Part shown: positions 7,380-16,718 of the stretch, piece after piece | How positions within the stretch are numbered: the stretch's first letter is position 1 | Layout: each line of letters opens with the position of its first letter | Assembly: GCA_029264995.1 (NCBI GenBank) | Contig: JAJUKC010000009.1 | Coordinates: 1-48,008, forward strand | Reading direction: 5' to 3' | Source of the DNA: Marinobacter sp. | Lineage (GTDB): Bacteria; Pseudomonadota; Gammaproteobacteria; Pseudomonadales; Oleiphilaceae | DNA: 48,008 nt | Position numbers and translations under genes: made by a program | The notes under the pieces: generated by a model | Seen by the model: the letters and a program-made list of their open reading frames with translations, nothing else | Database searches by the model: none | Told to the model about the DNA's origin: nothing

Positions 7380-7784
7380 TCACAAAGATTCGGGCGATTT
7401 TCGCAAATCCGATTCTTGAGCCAGTCGCAACCCAGGCCAGGGTAGCAGGCCAAGGCCGATGCCAACGGCATCCGCTGTCAGATCCGCGAGGGAGAAATCC
7501 CGGTACGGCAGGTTGGCTTGCACCACCTCCAGTATCAGGCCGAAAGCCAGCAAGGCGGGGGCGTACCAGAGCACCGAAAGCCGCGGCCATGCCAGGCGGG
7601 TCAACAGGGTGAGCTCCAGAAAGGCAATCAGGTGATTGATCTTGTCATTGGGCGCCGCGGGGATGGGGTAGCTGTTGCTGGTGGTAGCCAGATAAAGGAT
7701 CGCAGCAATGGAAACAAACAGTGCTGCCTGCCAGAGCCGTTGCATGGTCAGAATGGAAACAATAATGGAACGGATGCGGGGCAT
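7380..7784 (-). CDS. VanZ-like small membrane protein
   Basis: 134 residues from the ATG at 7784 (MPRIRSIIVSIL). Hydrophobic segments are near residues 15-35, 65-95 and 105-120, with the VanZ-like NDKINHLIAFLEL and FSLADLTADAVGIGLGLL stretches, the latter matching the family's D-x-x-x-N/D-x-x-G pattern. VanZ-like proteins are of unknown or varied function; the founding member raises teicoplanin resistance, but most bacterial copies are not resistance genes. The start is uncertain: an in-frame extension upstream to 7874 has no ribosome site and would overlap cysZ, and a later ATG (MQRLWQAALF) is possible. It is divergent from cysZ and upstream of the CsrB-like RNA. Confidence 0.75.
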   Translation of the reverse strand: MPRIRSIIVSILTMQRLWQAALFVSIAAILYLATTSNSYPIPAAPNDKINHLIAFLELTLLTRLAWPRLSVLWYAPALLAFGLILEVVQANLPYRDFSLADLTADAVGIGLGLLPWPGLRLAQESDLRKSPESL

Positions 7785-7879
7785 AGTGGAATCCAGGCGT
7801 CCTCGCGGGCTGTGGGAATGGTTTCGACATGATATGCTTTGCGCCCCGTTATTGTCATGGCAGCGGAGGAACACCAGTA

Positions 7880-8629
7880 ATGCTCAAGGGTAACTTTTTT
7901 CGTGGACTGGGCTATCTGGGGGAAGGCTTCGGGCTGATTCGCCAGCCGGGCCTCCGGTTGTTTGTGGTCATTCCGCTGATCATCAACATTCTGCTTTTCG
8001 GTCTGCTGTTCTATTTTCTGGCCGAGCTGTTCACCGCCATGATCGCCGCGGCCATGGCCTGGTTGCCAGACTGGGCCTGGTTGCAGGCACTCGACTGGCT
8101 TTTCTGGCTGCTGTACGGCGTGGTGATTCTGCTGATGCTGGCCTATGGCTTTGTGATCGTGGCCAACCTGATCGGCTCTCCCTTCTACGGCTATCTGGCA
8201 GAACTCACCGAGAAACAGCTGACTGGCCAGGAAGTGTCTACGGACGATAGCTGGTCCGCCATTATCAAGGACATTCCCCGCGCGCTCTGGCGGGAGGTTC
8301 AGAAGATTGCCTATTACCTGCCCAGGGCCCTGGGCTTGTTCATTATTGGCCTGATTCCTGTGGTCAACCTGGTGGCCGCTGTGCTCTGGTTTTTGTTCAA
8401 CAGCTGGATGATGGCGCTGCAGTATGTGGATTATCCGGCCGACAATCACAAGGTCAGCTTTCCGGCTCTTCGTAAACTGTTGGGCGATACCCGGCTGTCG
8501 GCTCTCGGTTTCGGCCTGCCGGTTGCCCTGGCGGCGATGGTGCCGGTGCTCAACCTGTTTGTGGTGCCAGCGGCGGTGTGTGGTGCAACGGCCTATTGGG
8601 TTCGGGAAAACGGTTCAAACACTCAGTAA
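7880..8629 (+). CDS. cysZ: CysZ-type sulfate transporter
   Basis: 249 residues, the usual CysZ length. The ATG at 7880 has GGAGGA nine bases upstream and is preferred over a start at 7829. The N-terminus MLKGNFFRGLGYLGEGFGLIRQPGLR and the following hydrophobic helices match the CysZ/EI24 family; NLIGSPFYGYLAE and the C-terminal WMMALQYVDYPADNHK are characteristic. CysZ carries sulfate into the cytoplasm for cysteine synthesis, independent of the ABC transporter. It is 18 bp from rapA, so the two are probably cotranscribed, though no functional link is obvious. Confidence is high because the family is distinctive. Confidence 0.9.
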   Translation: MLKGNFFRGLGYLGEGFGLIRQPGLRLFVVIPLIINILLFGLLFYFLAELFTAMIAAAMAWLPDWAWLQALDWLFWLLYGVVILLMLAYGFVIVANLIGSPFYGYLAELTEKQLTGQEVSTDDSWSAIIKDIPRALWREVQKIAYYLPRALGLFIIGLIPVVNLVAAVLWFLFNSWMMALQYVDYPADNHKVSFPALRKLLGDTRLSALGFGLPVALAAMVPVLNLFVVPAAVCGATAYWVRENGSNTQ

Positions 8630-8647
8630 TCAGTCATCGGAGGTTTC

Positions 8648-11509
8648 TTGGAAACATCGGAATTTGTCATCGGCCAGCGTTGGGTCAGCCACAGCGATAC
8701 TGCCCTGGGTCTGGGTATCGTAACGGACATTTCAGGTCGCCGAGTCACCCTGGGATTCCCCGCCGCCGATGAGGAACGCACCTATGCCATCGATAATGCG
8801 CCCCTGTCACGGATCGTGTATCAACAGGGCGAGGAGATAGAGACCTTTGACGGTGAGCGCTATACCGTGCGCGCAGTGGAAGATCTCGATGGCGTTCTGG
8901 TGTACCACGCCGATGATGGTGAGAATATCCAGCCGATTTCCGAGGTTAAGCTGGCGGGCTCTGTGAATTTTTCCGCCCCTCATCAGCGCCTCTTTGCCGG
9001 CCAGTTTGATCGCAACGGTGCCTTCCGGCTTCGAGTCGCCACCCTGCAGCACATGGACCGTCTGCGGGCGTCGCCGGCCCAGGGGCTGATTGGGGCACGC
9101 ACCCAGCACCTGCCACACCAGCTTTATATTGCCCACGAAGTGGCCCGCCGGCATGCTCCCCGGGTTCTGCTGGCCGATGAGGTTGGTCTGGGTAAAACCA
9201 TTGAGGCAGGTTTGATTCTTCATTATCAGCTGCAGACCGGTCGAGCCCGCCGGGCGCTGATTGTGGTGCCCGATTCTCTGATCCACCAGTGGCTGGTGGA
9301 AATGCTTCGGCGTTTCAATCTGCGCTTTTCCATTATTGATCAGGCCCGGTACGACGACCTCAAGGCCGAAGAAGATGATGTCGACGCTCTGGTTAACCAT
9401 ATTTTTGGTGATGGCGATGCGGTTAACCCGTTCGAGTCTGACCAGTTAGTGCTGTGTAGCCTCGACTTCCTGGTGCGCAGCGAGAAGGCCCGCAAAGACG
9501 CGGTGGCGGCGGGCTGGGATCTGATGGTGGTGGACGAAGCCCATCACCTGGCCTGGTCGCCGGAACAGTCCAGCCCGGAATACGATGTGGTAGAGCAGTT
9601 GTCCGGTGCCAGCCAGGGCCTGCTGCTGCTGACTGCAACACCGGAACAGATCGGCGTGGCGAGCCACTTTGCGCGCCTGCGCTTGCTCGACCCGGCCCGG
9701 TTCCACAATCTGGAGACCTTCCGGGAGGAAGAGCAGCACTATGAAGTGATCAATCAGGTGGTCCGTCGCCTGCAGCAGGCCCCGAATACCATTTCAGAAG
9801 ACGATCGCCAGGCCCTGGCCGGTTGGCTGGGAGATGAACTGGACGAATTGCTGGCCCGGGACGATGCCCACCAGGCGGTGATCGATGCCTTGCTGGATCG
9901 CCACGGCACGGGCCGGGTGTTGTTCCGGAATACCCGGGCCGCCATCCAGGGCTTCCCGGAGCGACAGCCGATACCGGAACCCCTGGCGTGCCCGGATCTG
10001 TATGAACATCATCAATACGGTGTTGCCGGGCTGGCGCCCGAACAGGCAGTGGATGAAGAAGACTGGCTGGCCCGGGATCCCCGGGTGAGCTGGCTGGAGA
10101 AGAAGCTGGTCAGCCTGCGCCCCGCCAAGGTGGTGGTGATCTGTGCCAAGGCCAGCACGGCCATGGCGCTGGAGCATTACCTGCAGTTGCGGGCCGGTAT
10201 ACGCAGTGCGGCGTTCCATGAACACCTTAGTCTGATTGAGCGGGACAGGGCCGCGGCCTACTTTGCCGATACGGAGCAGGGGGCGCAGGCGCTGATCTGT
10301 TCTGAAATCGGCAGCGAGGGGCGCAACTTCCAGTTTGCCCACCATTTGGTGCTGTTTGATCTGCCGGCCAATCCGGATCTGCTGGAACAGCGCATTGGTC
10401 GCCTGGACCGGATCGGCCAGACTGAAGCCATTCGAATCCACATTCCCTACCTTCAGGGCACCAGTCAGGAGGTTCAGTACCGCTGGTTCCAGGAAGGGCT
10501 GAATGCGTTTGCCGAGAGTTGTGCCGTGGGGGTTGCCGTTCAGGAACACGTTCATGACCAGTGGCAGCAGGCCCTGGGCGGTGAAGAGAGCGAGCTGGAG
10601 CCTTTGTTGGCGGCCAGTGCAGCCGAGACGGCGCGCCTGAAAGACATGCTGCATAACGGTCGGGACGCGCTGATTGAACTGAATTCCTGTCGTGTTGATG
10701 AGGCTGAGGCGTTGATCGCCGGGATCGAGGAAGAGGAGAACGCCGCTGAAGTCCGGGACTACATGATTCAGGCTTTCGATATCCTCGGCGTTGACCTGGA
10801 AGACCATAGTGAGCACGCGGATATCCTGAAGCCTGGCGAGCAGTTCCAGGCCGGCCTGGTGGCGGAGCTTCCCGAAGACGGATTGACGGTAACCTGGGAT
10901 CGTCAGCAGGCGTTGCAGCGCGAAGATATGGCGTTCATGAGCTGGGAGCACCCAATGGTCACCGGCGTGATGGATTCGGTGAACAGCTCCGGGCTGGGCA
11001 AGGCTGCCCTGGCCAATCTTTCGGTCAAGGCCCTGCCACCGGGTACGCTGCTGCTGGAAGCCGTATTCGCGGTGCACTGTCCGGCGCCCGAATCCCTTCA
11101 GCTGACCCGATACCTGCCGGTTTCGCCCTTGCGCCTGGTGGTGGATGTGAATGGCCGGGATCTGTCCAAGGCTCTGCCCCATGAACGGCTGAATGAGCTT
11201 TGCTCCAATATCCGTCGACGCACGGCCCAGGCCATCGTGCCGAAAATCCGGGCCGAGGTGGAAACCATGGTCGACCACGCCGAGACACTGGCGGAGCCGC
11301 ATCTGTCTCCGCTCCGCGAACAGGCGCTTGCGAGGGTGGAAGACAGCTTCATGCCGGAGATTCGGCGTCTGGAAGCGCTGCAGAAAGTGAACCCGGCCAT
11401 CCGCAACGAAGAAATCGACTTCCTGCGCAGCCAGCTCGATGCCGCTCGCAGTGCTGTAGAACATGCGTCTCTGGCCCTGGAAGGTATCCGGGTGATTGTC
11501 ACATCGTAA
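8648..11509 (+). CDS. rapA: RNA polymerase-associated ATPase RapA (HepA)
   Basis: 953 residues against ~968 in E. coli. The N-terminal Tudor-like segment begins FVIGQRWVSHSDTALGLG. The Swi2/Snf2 ATPase has Walker A DEVGLGKT (177-184), the DEAH box in VVDEAHHL (~295) and motif VI in GRLDRIGQ. RapA binds RNA polymerase and helps recycle it after transcription, especially at high salt. The start codon is TTG at 8648: GGAGG lies six bases before it, there is no better ATG, and the protein aligns with the family from its first residues. It follows cysZ by 18 bp. Confidence 0.95.
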   Translation: METSEFVIGQRWVSHSDTALGLGIVTDISGRRVTLGFPAADEERTYAIDNAPLSRIVYQQGEEIETFDGERYTVRAVEDLDGVLVYHADDGENIQPISEVKLAGSVNFSAPHQRLFAGQFDRNGAFRLRVATLQHMDRLRASPAQGLIGARTQHLPHQLYIAHEVARRHAPRVLLADEVGLGKTIEAGLILHYQLQTGRARRALIVVPDSLIHQWLVEMLRRFNLRFSIIDQARYDDLKAEEDDVDALVNHIFGDGDAVNPFESDQLVLCSLDFLVRSEKARKDAVAAGWDLMVVDEAHHLAWSPEQSSPEYDVVEQLSGASQGLLLLTATPEQIGVASHFARLRLLDPARFHNLETFREEEQHYEVINQVVRRLQQAPNTISEDDRQALAGWLGDELDELLARDDAHQAVIDALLDRHGTGRVLFRNTRAAIQGFPERQPIPEPLACPDLYEHHQYGVAGLAPEQAVDEEDWLARDPRVSWLEKKLVSLRPAKVVVICAKASTAMALEHYLQLRAGIRSAAFHEHLSLIERDRAAAYFADTEQGAQALICSEIGSEGRNFQFAHHLVLFDLPANPDLLEQRIGRLDRIGQTEAIRIHIPYLQGTSQEVQYRWFQEGLNAFAESCAVGVAVQEHVHDQWQQALGGEESELEPLLAASAAETARLKDMLHNGRDALIELNSCRVDEAEALIAGIEEEENAAEVRDYMIQAFDILGVDLEDHSEHADILKPGEQFQAGLVAELPEDGLTVTWDRQQALQREDMAFMSWEHPMVTGVMDSVNSSGLGKAALANLSVKALPPGTLLLEAVFAVHCPAPESLQLTRYLPVSPLRLVVDVNGRDLSKALPHERLNELCSNIRRRTAQAIVPKIRAEVETMVDHAETLAEPHLSPLREQALARVEDSFMPEIRRLEALQKVNPAIRNEEIDFLRSQLDAARSAVEHASLALEGIRVIVTS

Positions 11510-11596
11510 TGGTGCTAACCGACTGAAGGCAGGTCATTATCTGGCGAACAGACATCTGTTAGGGTAAGTTGAACGTAACGAAGTGTAGTCAAAGGG

Positions 11597-11614
11597 CTCC
11601 GGCACTGGCCGGAG
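11597..11614. terminator. Small hairpin between rapA and fadE
   Basis: Perfect 7-bp stem CTCCGGC / GCCGGAG with a 4-nt loop (ACTG), 34 bp before the fadE start. No T-run follows, so it may be a leader structure rather than a terminator of rapA. Confidence 0.3.
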
Positions 11615-11647
11615 ACTCCAATCCATGGAAGACAGAGAGATCCTGAG

Positions 11648-14095
11648 ATGACTTTGATTCTTTTTCTGGTGGCTCTGGCCGGCCTGTTGTACGTGATGCG
11701 CCGGGAATCCGGTGCCAAGCCCGCCATTGGCGTGATGGTCGTGGTGGGTGTGCTGTCCCTGTTTATGGCCTCTGGCTGGCTTGCCTTTGTACTGCTGGCT
11801 GGTGCGGCCATTACTGCTTTGGCGGGTCTGCCCCAGTTCCGGCAGAGCTGGCTCACCCCGCGGGTGTTTGCCATGTTCAAGAAGGTGGCGCCCAAGGTGT
11901 CTGACACTGAGAAAGTAGCCCTGGAAGCTGGCACCGTTGGCTGGGATGGCGAACTGTTTACCGGCCGCCCGGATTGGCACAACCTGCTGATTAACCGTCA
12001 CACCGGTCTGAGTGAGGAAGAACAGGCCTTTGTCGACAACCAGTGCACCCAGGCCATTTCCATGTGTAACGCCTGGGATCTGGCGGTTGAGCGTGCCGAT
12101 CTGCCCAAGGAGCTCTGGGATTTCCTGAAGAAAGAGAAGTTCTTCGGCATGATCATTCCGAAGGAATACGGTGGCCTCGGGTTTTCCGCCAAGGCCCAGA
12201 CTGCAGTGCTGCAGAAGCTGGCCGCCAACGAAATGCTGATGGTCACCGTCGGGGTGCCCAACTCCCTCGGCCCGGGCGAGCTGCTGGTGAAGTACGGTAC
12301 CCAGGAGCAGAAAGACTATTATCTGCCGAGACTGGCCGATGGCCGGGAAGTCCCCTGTTTTGGCCTGACCGGGCCTCGCGCCGGCTCTGATGCCACTTCG
12401 CTGCCAGACACCGGCATCGTCTGCAAGCAGGAAGTGGATGGTAAAGAAGTGGTGGGTATCCGCCTGAACTTTGAAAAGCGCTGGATTACGCTGGCGCCGG
12501 TGGCCACCGTGGTCGGGCTGGCCTTCCGGATGTTTGACCCCGACGGCCTGCTGGGCGAGACCAAAGATTATGGCATTACCTGTGCGCTGATTCCCCGGGA
12601 TACCGAGGGCATGGAAATCGGCCGGCGCCATTGCCCGATTGGGTCCCCGTTCATGAACGGCCCGATCAAGGGCAAGGATGTGTTCATTCCGCTGGACTAC
12701 ATCATTGGTGGCCAGGAAATGGCCGGTCAGGGCTGGCGTATGCTGGTTGAATGCCTCTCGGTAGGTCGCTGTATCACCCTGCCGTCCGGTGCGGCCGGCG
12801 CCGCCGCCTATGCTGTGGGCACGGCCGGTGGCTTTACCCGAATCCGGCGTCAGTTCAATACGCCGGTGGCGGAAATGGAAGGGGTACAAGCCCCGCTGGC
12901 CCGCATTGCGGCTAAAACCTACATTGCTCAGGCGGCGGTCAATCACACCGCCAACATGATCGACCGGGGCGAGAAGCCGGCAGTACCTTCGGCCATCCTC
13001 AAGTATCACCTGACTGAGTTCCAGCGTGAAATTCTGACCGATGCCATGGATGTGCACGGCGGTAAAACGGTGACCCTTGGTCCCCGTAATTACCTGGGCA
13101 TCGGCTACAGCGGTGCGGCGGTGTCTATCACCGTTGAGGGTGCCAATATCATGACCCGCAGCCTGATGATCTTCGGTCAGGGCGCCATCCGTTGTCATCC
13201 GTACGTGCTGAAAGAGCTTGCCGCGAAGGACAATGATGATATCAAGGCGTTTGATGAGGCCTTCTTTGGTCATGCCGGGTTGATCTTTGGTAATGCGGCC
13301 CGTGCCTTTACCCAGGCACTGGGGCTGGGCAAGGCTGATGTACCGTTCGACAGTGCCTCCCGCAAATATGCCCAGGCTCTGGCGCGGTTCAGCTCTGCCT
13401 TCGGCCTGTGTGCCGATGCGGCCATGACAACCCTGGGTGGTGAGCTGAAAATGCGTGAGCTGATTTCGGCACGCCTGGGTGACATGCTGGCGAATCTGTA
13501 CCTGGCTTCCATGGTGCTGAAGAACTGGCACGAAACCCAGCCGGTGGACGGCGAGAAAGAGCTGATGCAGTACAGCCTGGCCTACCTGCTGCATCGCACC
13601 GAGCTGGCGCTGGACGAGTTCCTCCAGAACCTGCCGAACCGGCCGGTGGCGTTGGCGCTGCGGGCTATCACCCTGCCGCTGGGATGCCGTTGGGATGCGC
13701 CCCATGATGAATTGGCGCGCAAGCTGGCCCGTTCCATCACCACGGATACTCCGGTTCGCAACAAGCTGATGGCTGGTGCCTGGACCACCGACGGCGAAGG
13801 CACGGTGGAAAATCCGGTCGCCCGCTATAACGGTCTGCTGAAGGACTACGACAAGGCCGAGCAGCTATATCGTAAAGTCACCAAGGCTTACGCCAAGGGC
13901 GAACTGCCGATGACCGCACTGCACCCGGAAGAGCGTTTCGAGGCGGCCCTGGAGGCGGGCGTATTCAGCAAGGAGGAGGCCGACTTCATGCGGCAGTATG
14001 AAGAGGTGGTGCTGGAAATGCTCACCGTGGATGATTTCCCGTTTGACGAGTTTGCCCGTAACCGGGAAACCCTGATCGACCACAACCCGGCCTGA
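11648..14095 (+). CDS. fadE: Acyl-CoA dehydrogenase FadE (long-chain, membrane-anchored type)
   Basis: 815 residues, almost exactly the length of E. coli FadE. Two N-terminal hydrophobic segments (residues ~1-16 and 25-55) precede the acyl-CoA dehydrogenase core, which starts near residue 120 (EEEQAFVDNQCTQ) and includes IIPKEYGGLGFS, a substrate and FAD region with GLTGPRAGSDATS, and the RIRRQFNTPVAEMEGVQ helix. A FadE-specific C-terminal extension follows. The enzyme performs the first dehydrogenation of beta-oxidation, passing electrons to ETF. The start at 11648 has GAGATCC upstream. crcB follows by 14 bp. I looked for a FadR or PsrA operator in the 138-bp leader and did not see a convincing one. 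Confidence 0.95.
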   Translation: MTLILFLVALAGLLYVMRRESGAKPAIGVMVVVGVLSLFMASGWLAFVLLAGAAITALAGLPQFRQSWLTPRVFAMFKKVAPKVSDTEKVALEAGTVGWDGELFTGRPDWHNLLINRHTGLSEEEQAFVDNQCTQAISMCNAWDLAVERADLPKELWDFLKKEKFFGMIIPKEYGGLGFSAKAQTAVLQKLAANEMLMVTVGVPNSLGPGELLVKYGTQEQKDYYLPRLADGREVPCFGLTGPRAGSDATSLPDTGIVCKQEVDGKEVVGIRLNFEKRWITLAPVATVVGLAFRMFDPDGLLGETKDYGITCALIPRDTEGMEIGRRHCPIGSPFMNGPIKGKDVFIPLDYIIGGQEMAGQGWRMLVECLSVGRCITLPSGAAGAAAYAVGTAGGFTRIRRQFNTPVAEMEGVQAPLARIAAKTYIAQAAVNHTANMIDRGEKPAVPSAILKYHLTEFQREILTDAMDVHGGKTVTLGPRNYLGIGYSGAAVSITVEGANIMTRSLMIFGQGAIRCHPYVLKELAAKDNDDIKAFDEAFFGHAGLIFGNAARAFTQALGLGKADVPFDSASRKYAQALARFSSAFGLCADAAMTTLGGELKMRELISARLGDMLANLYLASMVLKNWHETQPVDGEKELMQYSLAYLLHRTELALDEFLQNLPNRPVALALRAITLPLGCRWDAPHDELARKLARSITTDTPVRNKLMAGAWTTDGEGTVENPVARYNGLLKDYDKAEQLYRKVTKAYAKGELPMTALHPEERFEAALEAGVFSKEEADFMRQYEEVVLEMLTVDDFPFDEFARNRETLIDHNPA

Positions 14096-14109
14096 GGCGG
14101 CCGGGTAGC

Positions 14110-14490
14110 ATGTGGTGGTCGGTTCTTGCAGTCAGCGTTGGCGCCGTCATTGGCGCCAACCTGCGCTGGGGTCTTGGGCTCTGGCTCAATGCCAGTTATC
14201 ACGCCGTTCCCTGGGGCACGCTGGTTGCCAACTTGAGTGGCGGCTGGCTGATTGGCCTGTTGATGGCTTTTTTCAGCCAGAGCAGTGTGCTTTCGCCGGA
14301 ATGGCGTCTGTTTGCGGTGACAGGTTTGTGTGGCGCCCTGACGACTTTCTCGACCTTCTCGCTGGAGATGTTCGCCGCGCTTCAGGAAGGAAAGTGGAGC
14401 ATGGCCCTGGTCGGTATTCTGGCCCACGTGGTTGGCTCTATCCTGATGACAGCACTCGGGTTTCTGACCTTTTCCCTGGTGCGTGGGTAA
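14110..14490 (+). CDS. crcB: Fluoride ion channel CrcB/Fluc
   Basis: 126 residues with four hydrophobic helices, the standard Fluc size. The family signature GALTTFSTFS is at residues ~77-86, and the conserved Asn in LVANLSGGWLIG is present. Fluc proteins form dual-topology dimers that export fluoride. A single gene is consistent with a homodimeric form. It starts 14 bp after fadE and is probably read through from it. I see no fluoride riboswitch in the short gap; one would have to lie upstream of fadE. The start codon ATG at 14110 has only a weak ribosome site. Confidence 0.93.
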   Translation: MWWSVLAVSVGAVIGANLRWGLGLWLNASYHAVPWGTLVANLSGGWLIGLLMAFFSQSSVLSPEWRLFAVTGLCGALTTFSTFSLEMFAALQEGKWSMALVGILAHVVGSILMTALGFLTFSLVRG

Positions 14491-14550
14491 GCCGGCAGGC
14501 GAGGTGAAATCTGTGGGTATCACTACCTACACAAATTATTGAAATTACGC

Positions 14551-14579
14551 TTGGCAAGCCCGAAATTCCAGAGTAGAGT
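14551..14579 (+). promoter_or_regulatory. Probable sigma-70 promoter of the cold-shock gene
   Basis: TTGGCA (14551-14556), 17-nt spacer, TAGAGT (14574-14579). The start at about 14586 would give a leader of about 165 nt, close to the long leader of E. coli cspA. GACGTAC at 14620-14626 resembles the core of the E. coli cold box. Confidence 0.55.
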
Positions 14580-14750
14580 GGGTTCGTAGGAAAGAATCAG
14601 CAAAGCAGTTCATGAATAAGACGTACCTCCGCAGTTAGTAGTGACCGTCCTGTTTTTGATCCCGCGAGTTCTGTTTTTCCGTAACACGCTGACCAGCACC
14701 ATACGAGTGTGTGGCAGCAGATAATATGATTGATTTCAGGAAGTTTAAGT

Positions 14751-14957
14751 ATGTCTACTACTACCGGTACTGTTAAGTTCTTCAACGAAGCAAAAGGCTT
14801 TGGCTTTATCACTCGTGAAGGCGGCCCGGACGTATTCGTTCACTACAGCGCCATTCAGGGCTCTGGTTTCAAGACCCTGGCCGAAGGCCAGCAGGTCGAG
14901 TTCACCGTAACTCAGGGCCAGAAAGGTCCTCAGGCGGAGAACGTTGTTGCTCTGTAA
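14751..14957 (+). CDS. Cold-shock protein (CspA family)
   Basis: 68 residues from ATG 14751 ([19 protein letters not shown]), with AGGAAG about nine bases upstream; an upstream in-frame ATG at 14730 is not preferred. The RNA-binding motifs KGFGFI (RNP1) and VFVHYSAI (RNP2) are intact. The protein binds single-stranded RNA and DNA and melts secondary structure; some family members are cold-induced, others constitutive. The ~165-nt predicted leader and the cold-box-like GACGTAC suggest post-transcriptional cold regulation, but this is inference. A perfect terminator follows the gene. Which of the several Csp paralogues this is cannot be decided from sequence, so no symbol is given. Confidence 0.93.
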   Translation: MSTTTGTVKFFNEAKGFGFITREGGPDVFVHYSAIQGSGFKTLAEGQQVEFTVTQGQKGPQAENVVAL

Positions 14958-14982
14958 TCCCCTGAGGATTCAGCAATAACCC

Positions 14983-15010
14983 AAAAAAGGCAGCCGAGGC
15001 TGCCTTTTTT
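14983..15010. terminator. Bidirectional terminator between csp and dienelactone hydrolase
   Basis: Perfect 12-bp stem AAAAAAGGCAGC (14983-14994) with GCTGCCTTTTTT (14999-15010), loop CGAG. The A-run and T-run make it an intrinsic terminator on both strands, serving both convergent genes. Confidence 0.93.
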
Positions 15011-15019
15011 GTTGCCTGT

Positions 15020-15823
15020 TTATTCCCCGAAAATTTCCTCGTAAAAGCGCATGGTGCCCTGCCATGAGCGCCGCGCAGCCGCTTCATCATAGGCGATTGG
15101 CATGCCGAACTGTTCGGCCACCTTATCGGCATTGGGATTGGTGAAGGAATGCTTCACGCCAGGGAAGCTGACCAGCGTCAGATCCACTTCGGCATTCTGC
15201 ATTTCCCGAACCAGGCCGGCGACCTGTTCCGAGGGAACCATGGCATCGGCGCCGCCGGTGTAGACCTGTACTCTGGCTTTCACCGTGCCGGCCTCGGCCT
15301 GCAGCGGGCTGCCCAGGGCGCCGTGGTAGCTGACTACGCCATCCAGATCCACGCCCATACGAGCCATGTTCAGGACAACGGCACCACCGAAGCAATAGCC
15401 CTGGGCGGCAATACGGTCCGGATCCACGCTGTCATGGTTCTGCAGAAGTTCCTTGGCTTTCAGGAAGCGGGCTTTGACCTGCTCCATATTGCGGGTCGCC
15501 TCCTGCATGAACTTCTGGGCGGTATCCGGATGGTCGGCCTGCTTGCCGGAGCCATACATATCCAGTGCGAAGGCGGTGTAGCCGGAGGCCGCCAGCTTTT
15601 CTGCCTGTTCCCGGGCAAAGTCGTTGTGGCCCCACCATTCGTGTACTACCAGCACGCCGGGGCGTTTCTGGTCGAACTCGTCGTCCCAGGCCAGGTAGCC
15701 GGTGAAGGTTTCACCATCTACAGTATATTCAATGGTTTCGGTCTGCATTTCGGCAAGCGCCTGTGTACTGGTCATAAAAAGAGAGAGGATTGCTGTTGGT
15801 ACTGCGGTTCTGATACGGATCAT
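15020..15823 (-). CDS. Dienelactone hydrolase family protein, probably exported
   Basis: 267 residues. A signal peptide is likely (residues 1-24, ending ALA before EMQTET), so the protein is probably periplasmic, unlike the classic cytoplasmic enzyme of chloroaromatic breakdown. The alpha/beta-hydrolase triad can be placed at Cys144 (GYCFGG), Asp193 (GGADAMVP) and His225 (KHSFTNP). HEWWGHNDFAREQAEKLA is typical of the family. The substrate is unknown; the exported DLH-like proteins are generally uncharacterised. AAGGAG lies 12 bases before the ATG. The gene converges on the cold-shock gene across the shared terminator. Confidence 0.88.
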   Translation of the reverse strand: MIRIRTAVPTAILSLFMTSTQALAEMQTETIEYTVDGETFTGYLAWDDEFDQKRPGVLVVHEWWGHNDFAREQAEKLAASGYTAFALDMYGSGKQADHPDTAQKFMQEATRNMEQVKARFLKAKELLQNHDSVDPDRIAAQGYCFGGAVVLNMARMGVDLDGVVSYHGALGSPLQAEAGTVKARVQVYTGGADAMVPSEQVAGLVREMQNAEVDLTLVSFPGVKHSFTNPNADKVAEQFGMPIAYDEAAARRSWQGTMRFYEEIFGE

Positions 15824-16083
15824 CGCGTTGAGTACTCCTTGCCAGGGTTGATGACACTTCCATGGTTACGTTGGCAGCCAGAAAACCGATGCAGGCCTGG
15901 AGGCATGCCATATTTTCAGAACTAAACGGTCTTATAGGCCAGATCTGATAAGTAAAGAGCATCAATGCCGGCTTTCCCGAATCTGATTCTTGACTATAGT
16001 TAAGAACAGGAACGGTTTTAAGTCCGAAATGGTTCGGGCACCGTATCCACCCATACCAACAACAGCAATAAAGGGGGTGGTTT

Positions 16084-16695
16084 ATGCTTCTGTCCCATGC
16101 GTTTGGTCTCTTCACCCACCCGGAAGATGAGTGGGTATCCATTAAGAAAGAACACGAACATCCAACTCGTCTTTATGTGGCGTACGTCGTCGTTCTGGCG
16201 GCCATAGCGCCAATCTGTGCCTACATCTCGACGGCCCATTTTGGTTGGTCTATCGGTAGCGAACGGCTGATCAAGCTCACCGAAATCAGCGCGCTCCAGA
16301 TGAGCGTTCTGACTTACCTCGCCATGCTGGTTGGCGTCTTTGCCCTGGGTTATGCCATTAACTGGATGGCGAAAACCTATGGCGCCAAGGAAGAACACGT
16401 GCCCTCCAACGGCATTGCCCTGGCTGCCTATTCCTGCACTCCACTGTTCCTGGCCGGTTTCGCGCTGCTGTACCCGGTACCCTGGTTCAATGCGGTGGTG
16501 TTCCTGGCAGCGGCCTGTTACGGCGCCTGGCTGATGTACGACGGCTTACCGATCGTCATGGGCATCGAAAAGGAGCGGGCGGTCATGTACGGAGGGGCTC
16601 TACTCACGGTGGCACTGGTGATCCTGGTATCCACCCGAGTCGGTTCGGTCATTCTCTGGAATCTGGGGCTCGGGCCGGTGTTCGTCAGCGGCTAG
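16084..16695 (+). CDS. Yip1-domain inner-membrane protein
   Basis: 203 residues. After a short N-terminus (HAFGLFTHPEDEWVSIKKE, typical of bacterial Yip1-like proteins), five hydrophobic segments follow at about 30-55, 75-100, 113-130, 132-152 and 165-190. Function in bacteria is unknown; the eukaryotic relatives act in membrane traffic, which should not be carried over. A G-rich ribosome site (GGGGGTGG) precedes the ATG at 16084. The 260-bp upstream gap has a TTGACTATAGT stretch around 15990 and a small GAATC-T-GATTC dyad, but I could not fix a promoter there. A strong terminator follows. Confidence 0.75.
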   Translation: MLLSHAFGLFTHPEDEWVSIKKEHEHPTRLYVAYVVVLAAIAPICAYISTAHFGWSIGSERLIKLTEISALQMSVLTYLAMLVGVFALGYAINWMAKTYGAKEEHVPSNGIALAAYSCTPLFLAGFALLYPVPWFNAVVFLAAACYGAWLMYDGLPIVMGIEKERAVMYGGALLTVALVILVSTRVGSVILWNLGLGPVFVSG

Positions 16696-16718
16696 CCAAA
16701 AACGTTATTCACTCTGTC

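Noticed and set aside
9794-11464. 556-codon minus-strand ORF opposite rapA
   Set aside because: Shadow frame; rapA motifs are intact on the plus strand.
11510-11647. FadR or PsrA operator upstream of fadE
   Set aside because: The only dyad (CTCCGGC/GCCGGAG) does not match either known operator.
11537-13705. 722-codon minus-strand ORF opposite fadE
   Set aside because: Shadow frame; no signature, Gln/His-rich composition typical of antisense translation.
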